Part shown: piece after piece, positions 8,291 through 17,533 of the stretch | Layout of the letters: each line of letters starts with the position of its first letter | Position numbering within the stretch: the stretch's first letter is position 1 | Assembly: GCA_023391005.1 (NCBI GenBank) | Contig: JAEWBS010000022.1 | Span: 1 to 64,000 of the forward strand | Direction: 5' to 3' | Length of the DNA stretch: 64,000 nucleotides | Source: Bacillota bacterium | Lineage (GTDB): Bacteria > Bacillota > Clostridia > Oscillospirales > Ruminococcaceae | Notes under the pieces: model-generated | Databases searched by the model: none | What the model was told of the DNA's origin: nothing | The model's input: the letters and a program-made list of their open reading frames with translations, nothing else | Made by a program: the position numbers and the translations under genes

Positions 8291-9751
8291 ATGGCACAGC
8301 TTGATCAGACGCGCGCGCCGATTTATGAAGCGCTTGAGGAATTTAAAAAGATGCGGGTGGTCCCCTTTGACGTGCCGGGGCATAAGCGCGGCCGGGGCAA
8401 CGCCGAGCTGCGCGATTTTCTTGGTGAAAAATGTGTCGGCATCGACGTCAACTCGATGAAACCGCTCGACAACCTCTGCCACCCCGTTTCGGTGATTAGA
8501 GAAGCACAGGAGCTGGCGGCCGAGGCGTGCGGCGCTGCCAACGCCTATTTTATGGTTAACGGCACCACCTCGTCGGTGCAGGCGATGGTACTTTCGTGCT
8601 GCAAGCGCGGGGACAAGATTATCCTGCCGCGCAATGTGCACCGCAGCGTCATCAACGCGCTGGTGCTGTGCGGCGCACACCCCGTTTATGTCAACCCCGA
8701 GGTGGACAAGCGCCTTGGTATCTCGCTGGGCATGTCGGTCGCACAGGTCGAAAAGGCGATTAAGAGCCACCCAGACGCGGTGGCGATTCTGATCAACAAC
8801 CCCACCTATTACGGCATCTGCTCCGATCTTCAAAGCATTGTGCGGCTTGCGCACCAAAACGGCATGAAGGCATTGGTCGATGAGGCGCACGGTACCCATT
8901 TTTATTTTGGGCGCAGAATGCCGGTCTGCGCGATGGCGGCGGGGGCTGATATGGCGGCGCTGAGCATGCATAAATCGGGCGGCAGCTTAACCCAAAGCTC
9001 GCTGCTGCTGACCGGCCCTGAGATGCAACCGGGTTATGTCAGCCAGATTATCAACCTGACCCAGACGACGAGCGGTTCTTATCTGCTGCTCTCGAGCTTG
9101 GATATCTCCCGCCGGAACCTCGCGCTGCGCGGCAAGGAAATTTTCCGCCATGTGCAGGATCTGACCCAGTATGCCCGCGAGGAGATCAACCGCATTGGCG
9201 GCTATTACGCCTATGGGCAGGAGCTGGTCAACAACGACAGCATCTTTGACTTTGACACGACCAAGCTGTCGGTCTATACGTTGGATATCGGCTTAGCCGG
9301 CATTGAGGTTTATGATCTGCTGCGCGACGAATACGACATTCAAATCGAGTTTGGCGATCTGGGCAATATCCTCGCCTATGTCTCGGTTGGTGACCGCGTG
9401 CAGGATATCGAACGTCTGGTCGGCGCGCTTTCTGAAATACGACGACGACACCAGCGCGACCGCACCGGCATGATGACGCAGGAATATCTGCCGCCGCAGG
9501 TTGAGGTCACGCCGCAGGAGGCGTTCTACGCCGAAAAAATATCGCTGCCGCTGGACGCGGCCGAGGGGCATATCTGCAGTGAGTTTGTTATGTGCTACCC
9601 GCCCGGCATTCCGATTCTGGCCCCGGGCGAGCGGATTACCCGCGATATTCTCGATTATATTGCCTACGCTAAAGAAAAGGGCTGTTCGATGACCGGCCCC
9701 GAGGATATTGCGATTGAGCACCTTAATGTGCTGTGCACAGACAAAGAATGA
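8291..9751 (+). CDS. speA: arginine decarboxylase (Orn/Lys/Arg decarboxylase class I, short form)
   Basis: 486 residues, like B. subtilis SpeA, lacking the N-terminal wing domain of degradative decarboxylases. PLP enzyme: the Schiff-base lysine is in SMHKSGGS (Lys228), VDEAHGTHF holds the Asp that contacts the pyridine nitrogen, and VPGHKRGRG is the N-terminal signature. With an agmatinase gene in the same operon, arginine to agmatine is the most likely reaction; lysine decarboxylation is the main alternative. ATG 8291 follows GGGGGAGAGG. Confidence 0.88.
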   Translation: MAQLDQTRAPIYEALEEFKKMRVVPFDVPGHKRGRGNAELRDFLGEKCVGIDVNSMKPLDNLCHPVSVIREAQELAAEACGAANAYFMVNGTTSSVQAMVLSCCKRGDKIILPRNVHRSVINALVLCGAHPVYVNPEVDKRLGISLGMSVAQVEKAIKSHPDAVAILINNPTYYGICSDLQSIVRLAHQNGMKALVDEAHGTHFYFGRRMPVCAMAAGADMAALSMHKSGGSLTQSSLLLTGPEMQPGYVSQIINLTQTTSGSYLLLSSLDISRRNLALRGKEIFRHVQDLTQYAREEINRIGGYYAYGQELVNNDSIFDFDTTKLSVYTLDIGLAGIEVYDLLRDEYDIQIEFGDLGNILAYVSVGDRVQDIERLVGALSEIRRRHQRDRTGMMTQEYLPPQVEVTPQEAFYAEKISLPLDAAEGHICSEFVMCYPPGIPILAPGERITRDILDYIAYAKEKGCSMTGPEDIAIEHLNVLCTDKE

Positions 9752-9765
9752 AGAAGGAGACAGGC

Positions 9766-10617
9766 ATGGAGCTTTGGTTCACCGAACAGCATACCCCCAA
9801 TGTGCGGCTGTCGATCAAGACCGACCGGCAGATTTACGGCGCGCAGAGCGATTTTCAGCGCATTGATATCTTTGAATCTGCTGAGTTCGGGCGTTTTCTG
9901 ACGCTCGACGGCTATATGATGCTGACCGAAAAGGACGAATTTATCTACCACGAGATGATTGCGCATGTGCCGATGGCGGTGCATCCCAACGTCAAAGACG
10001 TGCTGATCATCGGCGGGGGCGACGGCGGCGTCATCCGAGAGCTGGCGCACTACCCCGAGATTGAAAGCATTGATTTGGTCGAGATCGATGAGCTGGTGGT
10101 CGAGGTGTGCAAAAAGCATCTGCCCGCCACCGCCTGTGGCTTTAGTGATCCGCGCGTCAGCACCTATTTTGAGGACGGCCTGAAGTTTATACGCACCTGC
10201 GTTGAGGAATATGACCTGATTATCGTCGACTCGACCGACCCGTTCGGCCCCGGTGAGGGGCTGTTCACCCGTGAGTTTTACGGCAACTGTTACAAGGCGC
10301 TGCGCGCCGACGGCATTCTTGTTAACCAGCACGAAAGCCCGTTTTATGACGGTGACGCCGCCGCCATGCAGCGCGCGCATAAGCGCATTGCCGAGAGCTT
10401 TCCGATCAGCCGCGTCTATCAGGCGCATATTCCGACCTATCCGTCGGGGCATTGGCTGTTCGGCTTCGCATCTAAAAAATATCATCCGATCCGCGACCTT
10501 GACGCGGTGCGGTGGAATGTCCGAGGGCTGCGCACCCGCTATTACAACACCAAGCTGCATGCCGGCGCGTTCGCTCTGCCCAACTATGTTGAGGAGATGT
10601 TGAAAAATGTTGAATAA
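9766..10617 (+). CDS. speE: spermidine synthase (aminopropyltransferase)
   Basis: 283 residues. It transfers aminopropyl from decarboxylated AdoMet to putrescine. The methyltransferase-like fold shows the binding loop IIGGGDGGVIREL, the acidic VEIDELVVEVCKKHLP and the active-site IIVDSTDPFGPGEGLF. The N-terminal WFTEQHTPNVRLS and YHEMIAHVP blocks are conserved. The start at ATG 9766 follows AAGAAGGAGA. It overlaps speB by 11 bases, which indicates translational coupling. Confidence 0.93.
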   Translation: MELWFTEQHTPNVRLSIKTDRQIYGAQSDFQRIDIFESAEFGRFLTLDGYMMLTEKDEFIYHEMIAHVPMAVHPNVKDVLIIGGGDGGVIRELAHYPEIESIDLVEIDELVVEVCKKHLPATACGFSDPRVSTYFEDGLKFIRTCVEEYDLIIVDSTDPFGPGEGLFTREFYGNCYKALRADGILVNQHESPFYDGDAAAMQRAHKRIAESFPISRVYQAHIPTYPSGHWLFGFASKKYHPIRDLDAVRWNVRGLRTRYYNTKLHAGAFALPNYVEEMLKNVE

Positions 10618-11458
10618 AAACGTCGAGACCTTTTTGGGCTGCGACTGTGACTACGAGGACGCCGACATTGTGCTGTTCGGCGCACCCTTTGATTCGACGA
10701 CTTCTTACCGCCCGGGCGCGCGCTTTGGCAGCCGGGCGATTCGCGCCGAATCCTACGGCCTTGAAACCTACAGTCCCTATCAGGACAAAGATTTAAGCGA
10801 TTACCGCGTGTTTGACAGCGGCGAGCTCGAGCTGTGCTTCGGCAGTGCCGAAGCGGCGCTGGCCGACGTGCAGGAGCGGACGCAGGTTATCTTAAACGAC
10901 GGCAAACGGCCCGTGATGCTCGGCGGCGAGCATCTTTTGACGCTTGGCGCGGTGCGGGCACTGCTTGAGCGCTACCCCGACCTTTGCATTATCCACTTTG
11001 ACGCACATACCGACCTGCGCGAGGATTATCTCGGCGCGTCGCTTTCGCACGCGAGTGTGATCCGCCGCTGCTGGGAGCTGCTGGGGGATCATCGCATCTG
11101 GCAGTTTGGCATTCGCTCAGGCGAGCGGGCGGAATTTATGTGGGCCAAGGATCACACCTTTTTGCGCGCCTTCGATTTTGAAGGCTTGGCACAGGCTGTG
11201 CAGGCCATCAGTGGCCGCCCCGTCTATTTTACGCTTGATCTAGACGTGCTTGACCCCGCGTTTTTCTGCGGCACCGGCACGCCCGAGGCGGGTGGCGTCT
11301 CGTTCTTGTCGCTGCTCGAGGCGATCAAGACGGTTTGTACCGGCAATATCGTCGGCTGCGATGTTATGGAGCTGGCCCCGCCGCTCGATCAGTCGGGGGC
11401 GTCGACCGCGTTGGCCTGCAAAGTCGTGCGCGAGCTGCTGCTGGCGCTTAACGATTGA
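10607..11458 (+). CDS. speB: agmatinase (ureohydrolase)
   Basis: 283 residues of the arginase/agmatinase family. It splits agmatine to putrescine and urea at a binuclear Mn site. Metal ligands are visible in GGEH, HFDAHTDLRED and LDLDVLDPAF. SHASVIRR supplies the usual substrate-side His. With SpeA it gives the arginine-agmatine-putrescine route feeding both spermidine-forming branches in this operon. Formiminoglutamase would be the alternative family member, but the operon argues against it. Confidence 0.9.
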   Translation: MLNKNVETFLGCDCDYEDADIVLFGAPFDSTTSYRPGARFGSRAIRAESYGLETYSPYQDKDLSDYRVFDSGELELCFGSAEAALADVQERTQVILNDGKRPVMLGGEHLLTLGAVRALLERYPDLCIIHFDAHTDLREDYLGASLSHASVIRRCWELLGDHRIWQFGIRSGERAEFMWAKDHTFLRAFDFEGLAQAVQAISGRPVYFTLDLDVLDPAFFCGTGTPEAGGVSFLSLLEAIKTVCTGNIVGCDVMELAPPLDQSGASTALACKVVRELLLALND

Positions 11459-11493
11459 TATAAATTAATGTTGAATAAACGGAGGGTATAAAT

Positions 11494-12696
11494 ATGGGGA
11501 AAGCTCTGATCATCGGCTGCGGCGGCGTCGCAAGCGTCGCCATCCACAAATGCTGCCAGAACAGCGACATTTTTGAGGAGATTTGCATCGCCAGCCGTAC
11601 AAAATCCAAATGCGACGAATTAAAGGACAAGCTAACGCCGGTCACCAAGACCAAGATTACGACGGCGCAGATCGACGCCAACGACGTGCCCGCGCTCATC
11701 GCGCTCATCGAAGCAGTCAAGCCCGACGTCGTCTTAAATCTGGCGTTGCCCTACCAAGATCTGACCATTATGGAGGCCTGCCTTGCCACCAAGACCAACT
11801 ATGTAGACACCGCCAATTACGAGCCCGAGGATACCGCCAAGTTCGAGTATTCGTGGCAGTGGGCTTACCGCGAGCGGTTTGAGCAGGCGGGCATCACGGC
11901 GTTACTCGGCAGCGGGTTTGACCCCGGCGTCACCGGCGTTTTCTCAGCCTACGCGCTCAAGCACCATTTTGACGAGATCAACTATATCGACATTCTCGAC
12001 TGCAACGCAGGCGACCATGGCTATCCGTTCGCGACCAACTTTAACCCCGAAATCAACATCCGCGAGGTGTCGGCCAAGGGCAGCTACTGGGAGAACGGCC
12101 AATGGGTCGAGACCGAGCCGATGGAGATTAAGCGCGTCTACAACTTCCCCGAAATCGGTGAAAAGGACATGTACCTGCTGCACCACGAGGAGCTTGAGTC
12201 GCTGGCCTTGAATATCCCCGGCATCAAGCGCATCCGTTTCTTCATGACCTTTGGGCAGAGCTATCTGACCCATCTGCGCTGCTTGGAGAACGTCGGCATG
12301 ACCTCTATTGAGCCGATCGAGTTCGAGGGTAAGATGATTGTGCCGCTTCAGTTCTTAAAGGCTGTGTTGCCCGACCCCTCTTCGCTGGGCCCGCGCACCA
12401 AGGGCAAGACCAATATCGGCTGCATCTTCTACGGCAAGAAGGACGGCAAGGACAAGAGCTATTACCTCTACAACGTCTGTGATCACGAGGAATGCTACAA
12501 AGAAGTCGGCTCGCAGGCCGTGGCCTATACGACCGGCGTGCCCGCGATGATCGGCGCGATGATGCTCTTAACCGGCGCTTGGAACAAGCCCGGCGTGCAC
12601 AACATCGAGGAGTTTGATCCCGATCCCTTCATGGAAGCGCTGGGCAAATACGGCTTGCCTTGGCAGGAAAGCTTTAACCCCACACCGGTGGACTGA
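11494..12696 (+). CDS. carboxynorspermidine/carboxyspermidine dehydrogenase (saccharopine dehydrogenase family)
   Basis: 400 residues. It condenses aspartate semialdehyde with putrescine and reduces the imine, giving carboxyspermidine, in the AdoMet-independent route. The N-terminal Rossmann segment is LIIGCGGVASVAIHKC. The middle GSGFDPGVTGVFSAYAL and NAGDHGYPFATNFNPE blocks match the CASDH group rather than lysine-pathway saccharopine dehydrogenases. The gene for its partner decarboxylase starts 1 base after the stop, which fixes the assignment. GGAGGG precedes the start. Confidence 0.9.
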   Translation: MGKALIIGCGGVASVAIHKCCQNSDIFEEICIASRTKSKCDELKDKLTPVTKTKITTAQIDANDVPALIALIEAVKPDVVLNLALPYQDLTIMEACLATKTNYVDTANYEPEDTAKFEYSWQWAYRERFEQAGITALLGSGFDPGVTGVFSAYALKHHFDEINYIDILDCNAGDHGYPFATNFNPEINIREVSAKGSYWENGQWVETEPMEIKRVYNFPEIGEKDMYLLHHEELESLALNIPGIKRIRFFMTFGQSYLTHLRCLENVGMTSIEPIEFEGKMIVPLQFLKAVLPDPSSLGPRTKGKTNIGCIFYGKKDGKDKSYYLYNVCDHEECYKEVGSQAVAYTTGVPAMIGAMMLLTGAWNKPGVHNIEEFDPDPFMEALGKYGLPWQESFNPTPVD

Positions 12697-12697
12697 G

Positions 12698-13825
12698 ATG
12701 CGGTTTGAAGAACTGCCGACCCCCTGCTTTGTGGTGGATGAGGCATTAATTGAGAAAAACCTGCAAGTTTTACAGGGCGTGATGCGGCGTACCGGCTGCA
12801 AGATTTTGCTGGCGCAAAAGGCGTTCTCGCTTTACAAGCTCTACCCACTGATCGGGCAATACCTCAGCGGAACAGCCGCGAGCGGGCTGTTTGAAGCCCG
12901 TCTCGGGCGCGAGGAGATGGGCAAGGAGAACCACGTGTTTTCCCCTGCCTACCGCGAGTCGGATATGCCCGAGTTGGTTAAAATCTGCGGGCATATCGTC
13001 TTCAATTCCTTTTCGCAGATTCAGCGGTTCGGCGCGCAGGCTAAGGCGGCAGGCTGTGAGATCGGTCTGCGGATCAATCCCGAATGCTCGACGCAAGAAG
13101 GGCACGCCATTTACGATCCCTGCGCGCCCTATTCGCGGTTTGGCGTAACAAAGGCCAATTTCTGCCCCGAGCTGCTGGACGGCGTTTCAGGCTTTCATTT
13201 CCACACGCTGTGCCAGCAGAACGCCGACGCACTGCTGGAGACTATTGCCGCTATCGAAGAAAGCTTTGGCGAATGGCTGCCTCAGATGAAGTGGCTGAAT
13301 TTGGGTGGCGGGCATCACATCACCCGTGACGACTATGATATCGCGGCGCTGGAGCAATGCATCACGCGGCTGCAACAGCAGTACGGCTTGCAGGTCTATC
13401 TCGAGCCGGGCGAGGCGGTCGCGCTCAACGCGGGCTTTCTCGTCACCTCGGTGCTCGATAGGCTTGAAAACGGCATGGAGATCGCGATTCTCGATACCTC
13501 CGCTGCCTGCCACATGCCCGATGTTTTGGAAATGCCCTATCGCCCGCCGCTCATCGATTCCGGTCTGCCGGGCGAGCGGCCGCACACCTACCGCCTTGGC
13601 GGCCCGACCTGTCTCGCGGGCGATATCATCGGCGACTACAGCTTTGACGCGCCGATTAAAGCCGGCGACCGGCTTGTGTTTGGCGACATGGCGATCTACT
13701 CGATGGTCAAAACCAACACCTTTAACGGCATGCCGCTGCCCGCCATTGCGCTGCGCGGTAAGGACGGCGACTGCCAGATTTTAAACCGCTTTGGTTATAT
13801 GGATTTTAAGGGTCGTCTCGCGTAA
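12698..13825 (+). CDS. nspC: carboxynorspermidine/carboxyspermidine decarboxylase
   Basis: 375 residues, fold III PLP decarboxylase of the alanine-racemase type. It decarboxylates carboxyspermidine to spermidine. PLP lysine is in LLAQKAFS (Lys41). GFHFHTLCQQN, LNLGGGHHITRDDYD and YLEPGEAV match the family. The start at ATG 12698 lies right behind the TGA of the dehydrogenase (one-base gap). The frame remains open upstream inside that gene, but homology starts at RFEELPTPCFVVDE. It is the last gene of the operon, followed by a terminator. Confidence 0.92.
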   Translation: MRFEELPTPCFVVDEALIEKNLQVLQGVMRRTGCKILLAQKAFSLYKLYPLIGQYLSGTAASGLFEARLGREEMGKENHVFSPAYRESDMPELVKICGHIVFNSFSQIQRFGAQAKAAGCEIGLRINPECSTQEGHAIYDPCAPYSRFGVTKANFCPELLDGVSGFHFHTLCQQNADALLETIAAIEESFGEWLPQMKWLNLGGGHHITRDDYDIAALEQCITRLQQQYGLQVYLEPGEAVALNAGFLVTSVLDRLENGMEIAILDTSAACHMPDVLEMPYRPPLIDSGLPGERPHTYRLGGPTCLAGDIIGDYSFDAPIKAGDRLVFGDMAIYSMVKTNTFNGMPLPAIALRGKDGDCQILNRFGYMDFKGRLA

Positions 13826-13850
13826 ATACCGATGTATATAGTCAAATCAA

Positions 13851-13883
13851 CAGAACCCCCAAGACGTCTTGGGGTTCTGTTTT
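13851..13883 (+). terminator. polyamine operon terminator
   Basis: CAGAACCCCCAAGAC (13851-13865) pairs with GTCTTGGGGTTCTG (13866-13879) with one bulged C, followed by TTTTG. Confidence 0.85.
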
Positions 13884-14003
13884 GCGCCTGACTGCGTTAC
13901 CGTCCTTGGTGGTCGCCAGCCCACCTTCGTCCTCTGCCTTGTCAGGCACAAAACAGTTTTCCGAAATCTAGTCTCGTTTTTCTATTGGTATGGCTATAAA
14001 ATC

Positions 14004-14044
14004 AACGCAAAAAGGCATCCGAGAAACGGATGCCTTCTTGCGTT
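14004..14044. terminator. second intergenic terminator hairpin
   Basis: AACGCAA..AGGCATCCG pairs with CGGATGCCT..TTGCGTT around AGAAA. It could stop minus-strand transcripts coming from the permease gene or mop up readthrough from the polyamine operon. Confidence 0.6.
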
Positions 14045-14107
14045 TAAAAAAAGTCGTATCTAACCCACGCGACGGTACTTGGTGCGCACCGTCATGCGGG
14101 TTAGATA
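14045..14107 (-). terminator. long hairpin plus T7, minus-strand terminator
   Basis: TATCTAACCC (14057-14066) pairs with GGGTTAGATA (14098-14107), with an inner GACGGT/ACCGTC. On the minus strand a run of seven T follows after four bases. It fits as the terminator of the permease gene at 14413-15525, read through the antisense of the small gene. Confidence 0.55.
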
Positions 14108-14163
14108 TAAGGTTTGCTGCCCGTAGGTAAATTTTGCGACTGTGACTAATTTTAACAAATCAA

Positions 14164-14192
14164 TCGACAATCGACCGCAGCTCTGCTATACT
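14164..14192 (+). promoter_or_regulatory. promoter for the small basic protein
   Basis: TCGACA (14164-14169), 17 bases, TATACT (14187-14192), with an extended -10 TGC. It lies about 30 bases before the coding start. Confidence 0.6.
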
Positions 14193-14225
14193 AAGTTAAG
14201 AAAAGCTTTGAAAGGAGCGACTAAA

Positions 14226-14426
14226 GTGGAAAAATTCACAGCCTACGAAAAACTGTCCAAGAAGCGCAAACGGCAGCTCGACGCGGCGCGTCGTAAGGAC
14301 TGGGGCGCGATCAGCCCGGTGACGCGCAGGCCCGAGAATCCAAAAGCGTACAATCGAAAAAAGGCACGGAAATGGGGCGATGAGCACCAGAACCGTGTCT
14401 TTTTTATTGCCGCTACAGCAGCTTGA
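14226..14426 (+). CDS. small basic hypothetical protein
   Basis: 66 residues with a GTG start, AAAGGAGCG seven bases ahead and its own promoter. The sequence is rich in Lys/Arg (LSKKRKRQLDAARRK, NRKKARKWGDE), with a central WGAISPVTRRPENPKAYNR block. It looks like a small conserved, perhaps RNA- or ribosome-associated protein, but no function is known to me. The last 14 bases overlap the 3' end of the converging permease gene. The frame is open upstream to 14142, but that part lacks a ribosome-binding site. Confidence 0.65.
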   Translation: MEKFTAYEKLSKKRKRQLDAARRKDWGAISPVTRRPENPKAYNRKKARKWGDEHQNRVFFIAATAA

Positions 14427-15525
14427 CAAACCCCAACAACAAGATGATGCCTGCGACATTCGCAAGGGTGAACACCCAAAGATAACGCAGCGGCTGCGCG
14501 TGCTCCGCCCGCAGGTAATATTTCAACGAGATCAGACTGGCCAGCGAAGCGATTGGCGTACCCAGCCCGCCGATATTGACGCCGAGCAGCAGCCCGCGCC
14601 AGTCGGTCGTAAAGCGCGCCAGCAGCACGGCGGCGGGAACATTACTGATCATCTGGCTGGCCGCGACGGCGGACAGTAGCGTATTTTGTACCAGCAGCGC
14701 GCTTAAAAGCTCTCGCACCTGCGACAGACGCCCCATATTACCTGCAAAAACAAAAAAGCAGACAAAGGTCAGCAGCAGCGAATAGTCCACTTTTTTTAGC
14801 AGATCAGGAGAGAGGATGAGCAGGCAGACGACAACCAGCACCGTTAAAATGATATAAGGGAAAAGGTGGAGCACCGACAACAGACACAAAAAAAATAGCG
14901 CAGTATATACCGCCAACTGCCCCGGATAGCGCAGCATTTGAGGGGCAGAAACCGTAGCTACCGCGCCATTTTTAACGCATAGCGCTGCCGCCGACAGCGC
15001 CGCGAGACTAACCAGCATGAACGGAACGACCGTTTTAAAAAACGCACCGGCGTGCAGTCCATAAAAGAAATATAAAAACAGATTTTGAGGATTGCCCACC
15101 GGCGTCGCCATGCTGCCGAGGTTTGCGGCAACGGTCTGCAAAACGACGATATAAATAAGCCCGTCACGACGGTTAATCTGCTGAAGAACAAGAATGGTAA
15201 ACGGCACAAAGGTAATGAGCGCAACGTCGTTTGTGACCAGCATCGCACAGAAAAACGGCAGCAGCACCAGCGCGAGGCATAAGGTCCGAAAATGACCGCA
15301 GCCGGTCAGCAGTCTTTGAGAGAGCGCCGTGAACACACCGCATTGCTCAAAGCCCAGTACCACCGCTATTAGGCAGAACAGCAGGCACAGCACACGGATA
15401 TCAAGATAGCGCCAATACGCTGCGTCGGGCGGGACGGCCAGCATGGACAGCGCCGACAGCACAAGGCAGATGCCAAGCAGCGTATCGCGCAGAAAAAACG
15501 CTTTTATCGTGCCAAAAAGGCGCAT
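14413..15525 (-). CDS. SLC13/ArsB-type anion permease
   Basis: 370 residues, about ten hydrophobic segments, member of the ion-transporter superfamily that includes CitM, ArsB and NhaD. The two re-entrant signature loops are visible as MLVTNDVALITFVPF and the later MISNVPAAVLLARF; ATPVGNPQNLFLY is also conserved. The substrate could be a carboxylate, arsenite or other anion. No arsenic genes lie nearby. AGAGG precedes the ATG. It is slightly short for the family (usually over 400), but nothing looks broken. Confidence 0.8.
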   Translation of the reverse strand: MRLFGTIKAFFLRDTLLGICLVLSALSMLAVPPDAAYWRYLDIRVLCLLFCLIAVVLGFEQCGVFTALSQRLLTGCGHFRTLCLALVLLPFFCAMLVTNDVALITFVPFTILVLQQINRRDGLIYIVVLQTVAANLGSMATPVGNPQNLFLYFFYGLHAGAFFKTVVPFMLVSLAALSAAALCVKNGAVATVSAPQMLRYPGQLAVYTALFFLCLLSVLHLFPYIILTVLVVVCLLILSPDLLKKVDYSLLLTFVCFFVFAGNMGRLSQVRELLSALLVQNTLLSAVAASQMISNVPAAVLLARFTTDWRGLLLGVNIGGLGTPIASLASLISLKYYLRAEHAQPLRYLWVFTLANVAGIILLLGFVKLL

Positions 15526-15610
15526 ACCGGTACCTCTAAAAACCTTTCACTTTAAGAAATAAGCAAAAATTGCACAGCGAAAGGAAGTATAGCACATAAG
15601 GCGCCGCCGT

Positions 15611-16414
15611 TCAATAGGGGTAGATATAGGGCTCGGCGGGCGCTTCGGCGGGTATGACGCTATCGACCAGTATACAGGGGATCACTTCGTCCGCAAAGGT
15701 GGTTTCACTGATGACGCCCTCCACCTTGACCCAGGAGTCGATCGCAAGCTGCGGCGCGCCATCATAAAGGCACAGAAGGCCGGTCGGCTGCATGTCGGCC
15801 GCACAGCAGACCATCATGAGTCGCGCGGGTACAAACTGATTGGCTGCAAAGCTGTCGTTATCCTTAAAAACTGAGCCGACCATCGAGATCCGGGCCCCTT
15901 TATAATCCTCAAGATGCTCATAGACCGCCGATACGCCGGTGTAAAAATTTTGACTGGTCAACACCAGCACGCCGTCCTGCAAGGTGATATCCGGTGATTG
16001 ACGTTCGATCTCGGGCAGCAACTGCGCGCTGCTGCTGGCGGATTCAAAGCTGGGCGTTTCCGACGGGGTGTTGCCCACGGCGGACGAGTTGCTGATCAAC
16101 TGCACGGTGCCTGTTGTGCCGCTGGTAGAATCAAGCGTCTTGGGGGGGATAGCCAACGCCATCAGCAACGGCAGCGCGAAGAACAGTAGCGGCCAAAAGC
16201 TGCCCGACGCAACCGGCGAAAAGAGCGAGCGGCCCAGCAGCAGTGCGATGATCAGCATGGCAGCCGCCGCAAACAGCATAAACGGAATAATTCTCGGGTG
16301 GACATATAGCCGCACCGAGCCGGTCAGCACGGTCATGCAAAAAAACGCGGCAAAGCCTATCAGCAGTACCATTTTTAGCGCTACGGTGGTGTTCAAGCGG
16401 TGTAAGCGTTCCAT
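15611..16414 (-). CDS. TIGR03943 family protein (YcgQ-like permease partner)
   Basis: 267 residues. Three or four N-terminal transmembrane helices (to about 110), a Ser/Thr-rich linker, and an extracytoplasmic DUF1980-type domain with SMVGSVFKDND, RLMMVCCAADMQPTGL and WVKVEGVI. In Firmicutes this family is always found next to a YcgR-type permease, as here (12 bases downstream of it). The pair, with the Fur-family gene, points to metal-linked transport. The reaction is unknown. AAAGGAGGGG precedes the start. Confidence 0.85.
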   Translation of the reverse strand: MERLHRLNTTVALKMVLLIGFAAFFCMTVLTGSVRLYVHPRIIPFMLFAAAAMLIIALLLGRSLFSPVASGSFWPLLFFALPLLMALAIPPKTLDSTSGTTGTVQLISNSSAVGNTPSETPSFESASSSAQLLPEIERQSPDITLQDGVLVLTSQNFYTGVSAVYEHLEDYKGARISMVGSVFKDNDSFAANQFVPARLMMVCCAADMQPTGLLCLYDGAPQLAIDSWVKVEGVISETTFADEVIPCILVDSVIPAEAPAEPYIYPY

Positions 16415-16426
16415 AGAGCCCCTCCT

Positions 16427-17533
16427 TTAAACAAGAGATGCGAAAAAGTACAGCATCAAAAAATTGGCGAGAAAAATGAGAAACACCAGTGTGGCGACAA
16501 AGCTTTTCTTAAAGCCCGCGAGCAGCATCAGAATATTTTTAATGTCCATCATCGGGCCAAACACCAAAAAGCCCATAATCGCGCCGATAGAAAAACGCCC
16601 CGCGAAGCTTTTGGCTATAAAGGCGTCGGAGGTCGAGCAAGCTGAAAACACAAACGCCACCGCCATCATAATTAGCAGCGGCAGTCCGCTCTTTTCGCTG
16701 AGTCCCGCAAACCAGGCGCGCGGAATTAAAATCTGGATCAGACTGGTGAGCAGCGCGCCGAGTACAAGATAGCGGCCCACCTCAAAAAATTCTTCGCCCG
16801 CGTGAATAAACATGGTGCGCAGCTTTTGCTGTAAGGTATGGTCTGGTGTCATTTCAGCCTCATCGTGGCGTGCTGCGCAACAGTCGCTGTGGTCGTGGGT
16901 GTGACTGTGGCAACCGCAATCGCAATCACAATCCTCCTTTGTGTCGGACAGCGCCGCGCTGTTCATATCGAGCAAAAACAACATCAACCCCACCACAAGG
17001 GCAATAATCAGCCCGAAAGCGACACGGAAAATGGCCACGCGCGGCTGCCCCGGGAAGGCATATAGGGTCGAGACGATCACAATGGGGTTGATGATCGGGG
17101 CCGATAACATAAAGGTAACGGCAATCGGCAGCGCCACCCCTTTTTTGACCAAACGCCTCGTCACCGGCACAATGGCGCATTCGCATACCGGGAATAGCAG
17201 GCCTGCAAACAGTGCTGTGACAAAGCCCAGCCCAAACCGCGAGGGGAAGATGCGCACGACCCAGTGGTCGGGTGCAAAAACCTCGAGTGCCGACGAGACG
17301 AAGATTCCGATGAGCATAAACGGAAAGGCTTGCATCAGAATACTGATAAAAATCGTGTTGAAAACCTGAAGCTGGTCAAGCAGCCCTGTATCGGCCACCC
17401 TCGAAAAAGAAAACAGCAGATATAATATCAGCACGGCAATGAGCACGGCGGCGGCGATAACCGAAAGATCGGTACCCGTTTTAGGCTGTCGGGTAGGGAC
17501 GTTCCCCTGTGCGGAGTCATGGTTGGGCTGCAT
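16427..17533 (-). CDS. YcgR/ArsP-type permease with Cys/His-rich loop
   Basis: 368 residues with about eight transmembrane helices, permease family formerly DUF318. FPVCECAIVPVTRRL and MLSAPIINPIVIVST are the conserved core, repeated in degenerate form in the second half (SDAFIAKSFAG). The cytoplasmic loop at about 200-220 is packed with Cys and His (DCDCDCGCHSHTHDHSDCC), a likely metal-binding insert. It overlaps the regulator gene by 17 bases and is followed by the TIGR03943 partner, so the three form one operon under the Fur/Zur-like box. Confidence 0.85.
   Translation of the reverse strand: MQPNHDSAQGNVPTRQPKTGTDLSVIAAAVLIAVLILYLLFSFSRVADTGLLDQLQVFNTIFISILMQAFPFMLIGIFVSSALEVFAPDHWVVRIFPSRFGLGFVTALFAGLLFPVCECAIVPVTRRLVKKGVALPIAVTFMLSAPIINPIVIVSTLYAFPGQPRVAIFRVAFGLIIALVVGLMLFLLDMNSAALSDTKEDCDCDCGCHSHTHDHSDCCAARHDEAEMTPDHTLQQKLRTMFIHAGEEFFEVGRYLVLGALLTSLIQILIPRAWFAGLSEKSGLPLLIMMAVAFVFSACSTSDAFIAKSFAGRFSIGAIMGFLVFGPMMDIKNILMLLAGFKKSFVATLVFLIFLANFLMLYFFASLV

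Noticed and set aside
8156..8971. Minus-strand open frame across speD/speA
   Set aside because: Shadow of two unmistakable enzyme genes; His/Arg-rich and without homology or start signals. The same applies to the long shadows at 9664-10560 and 38833-39561.
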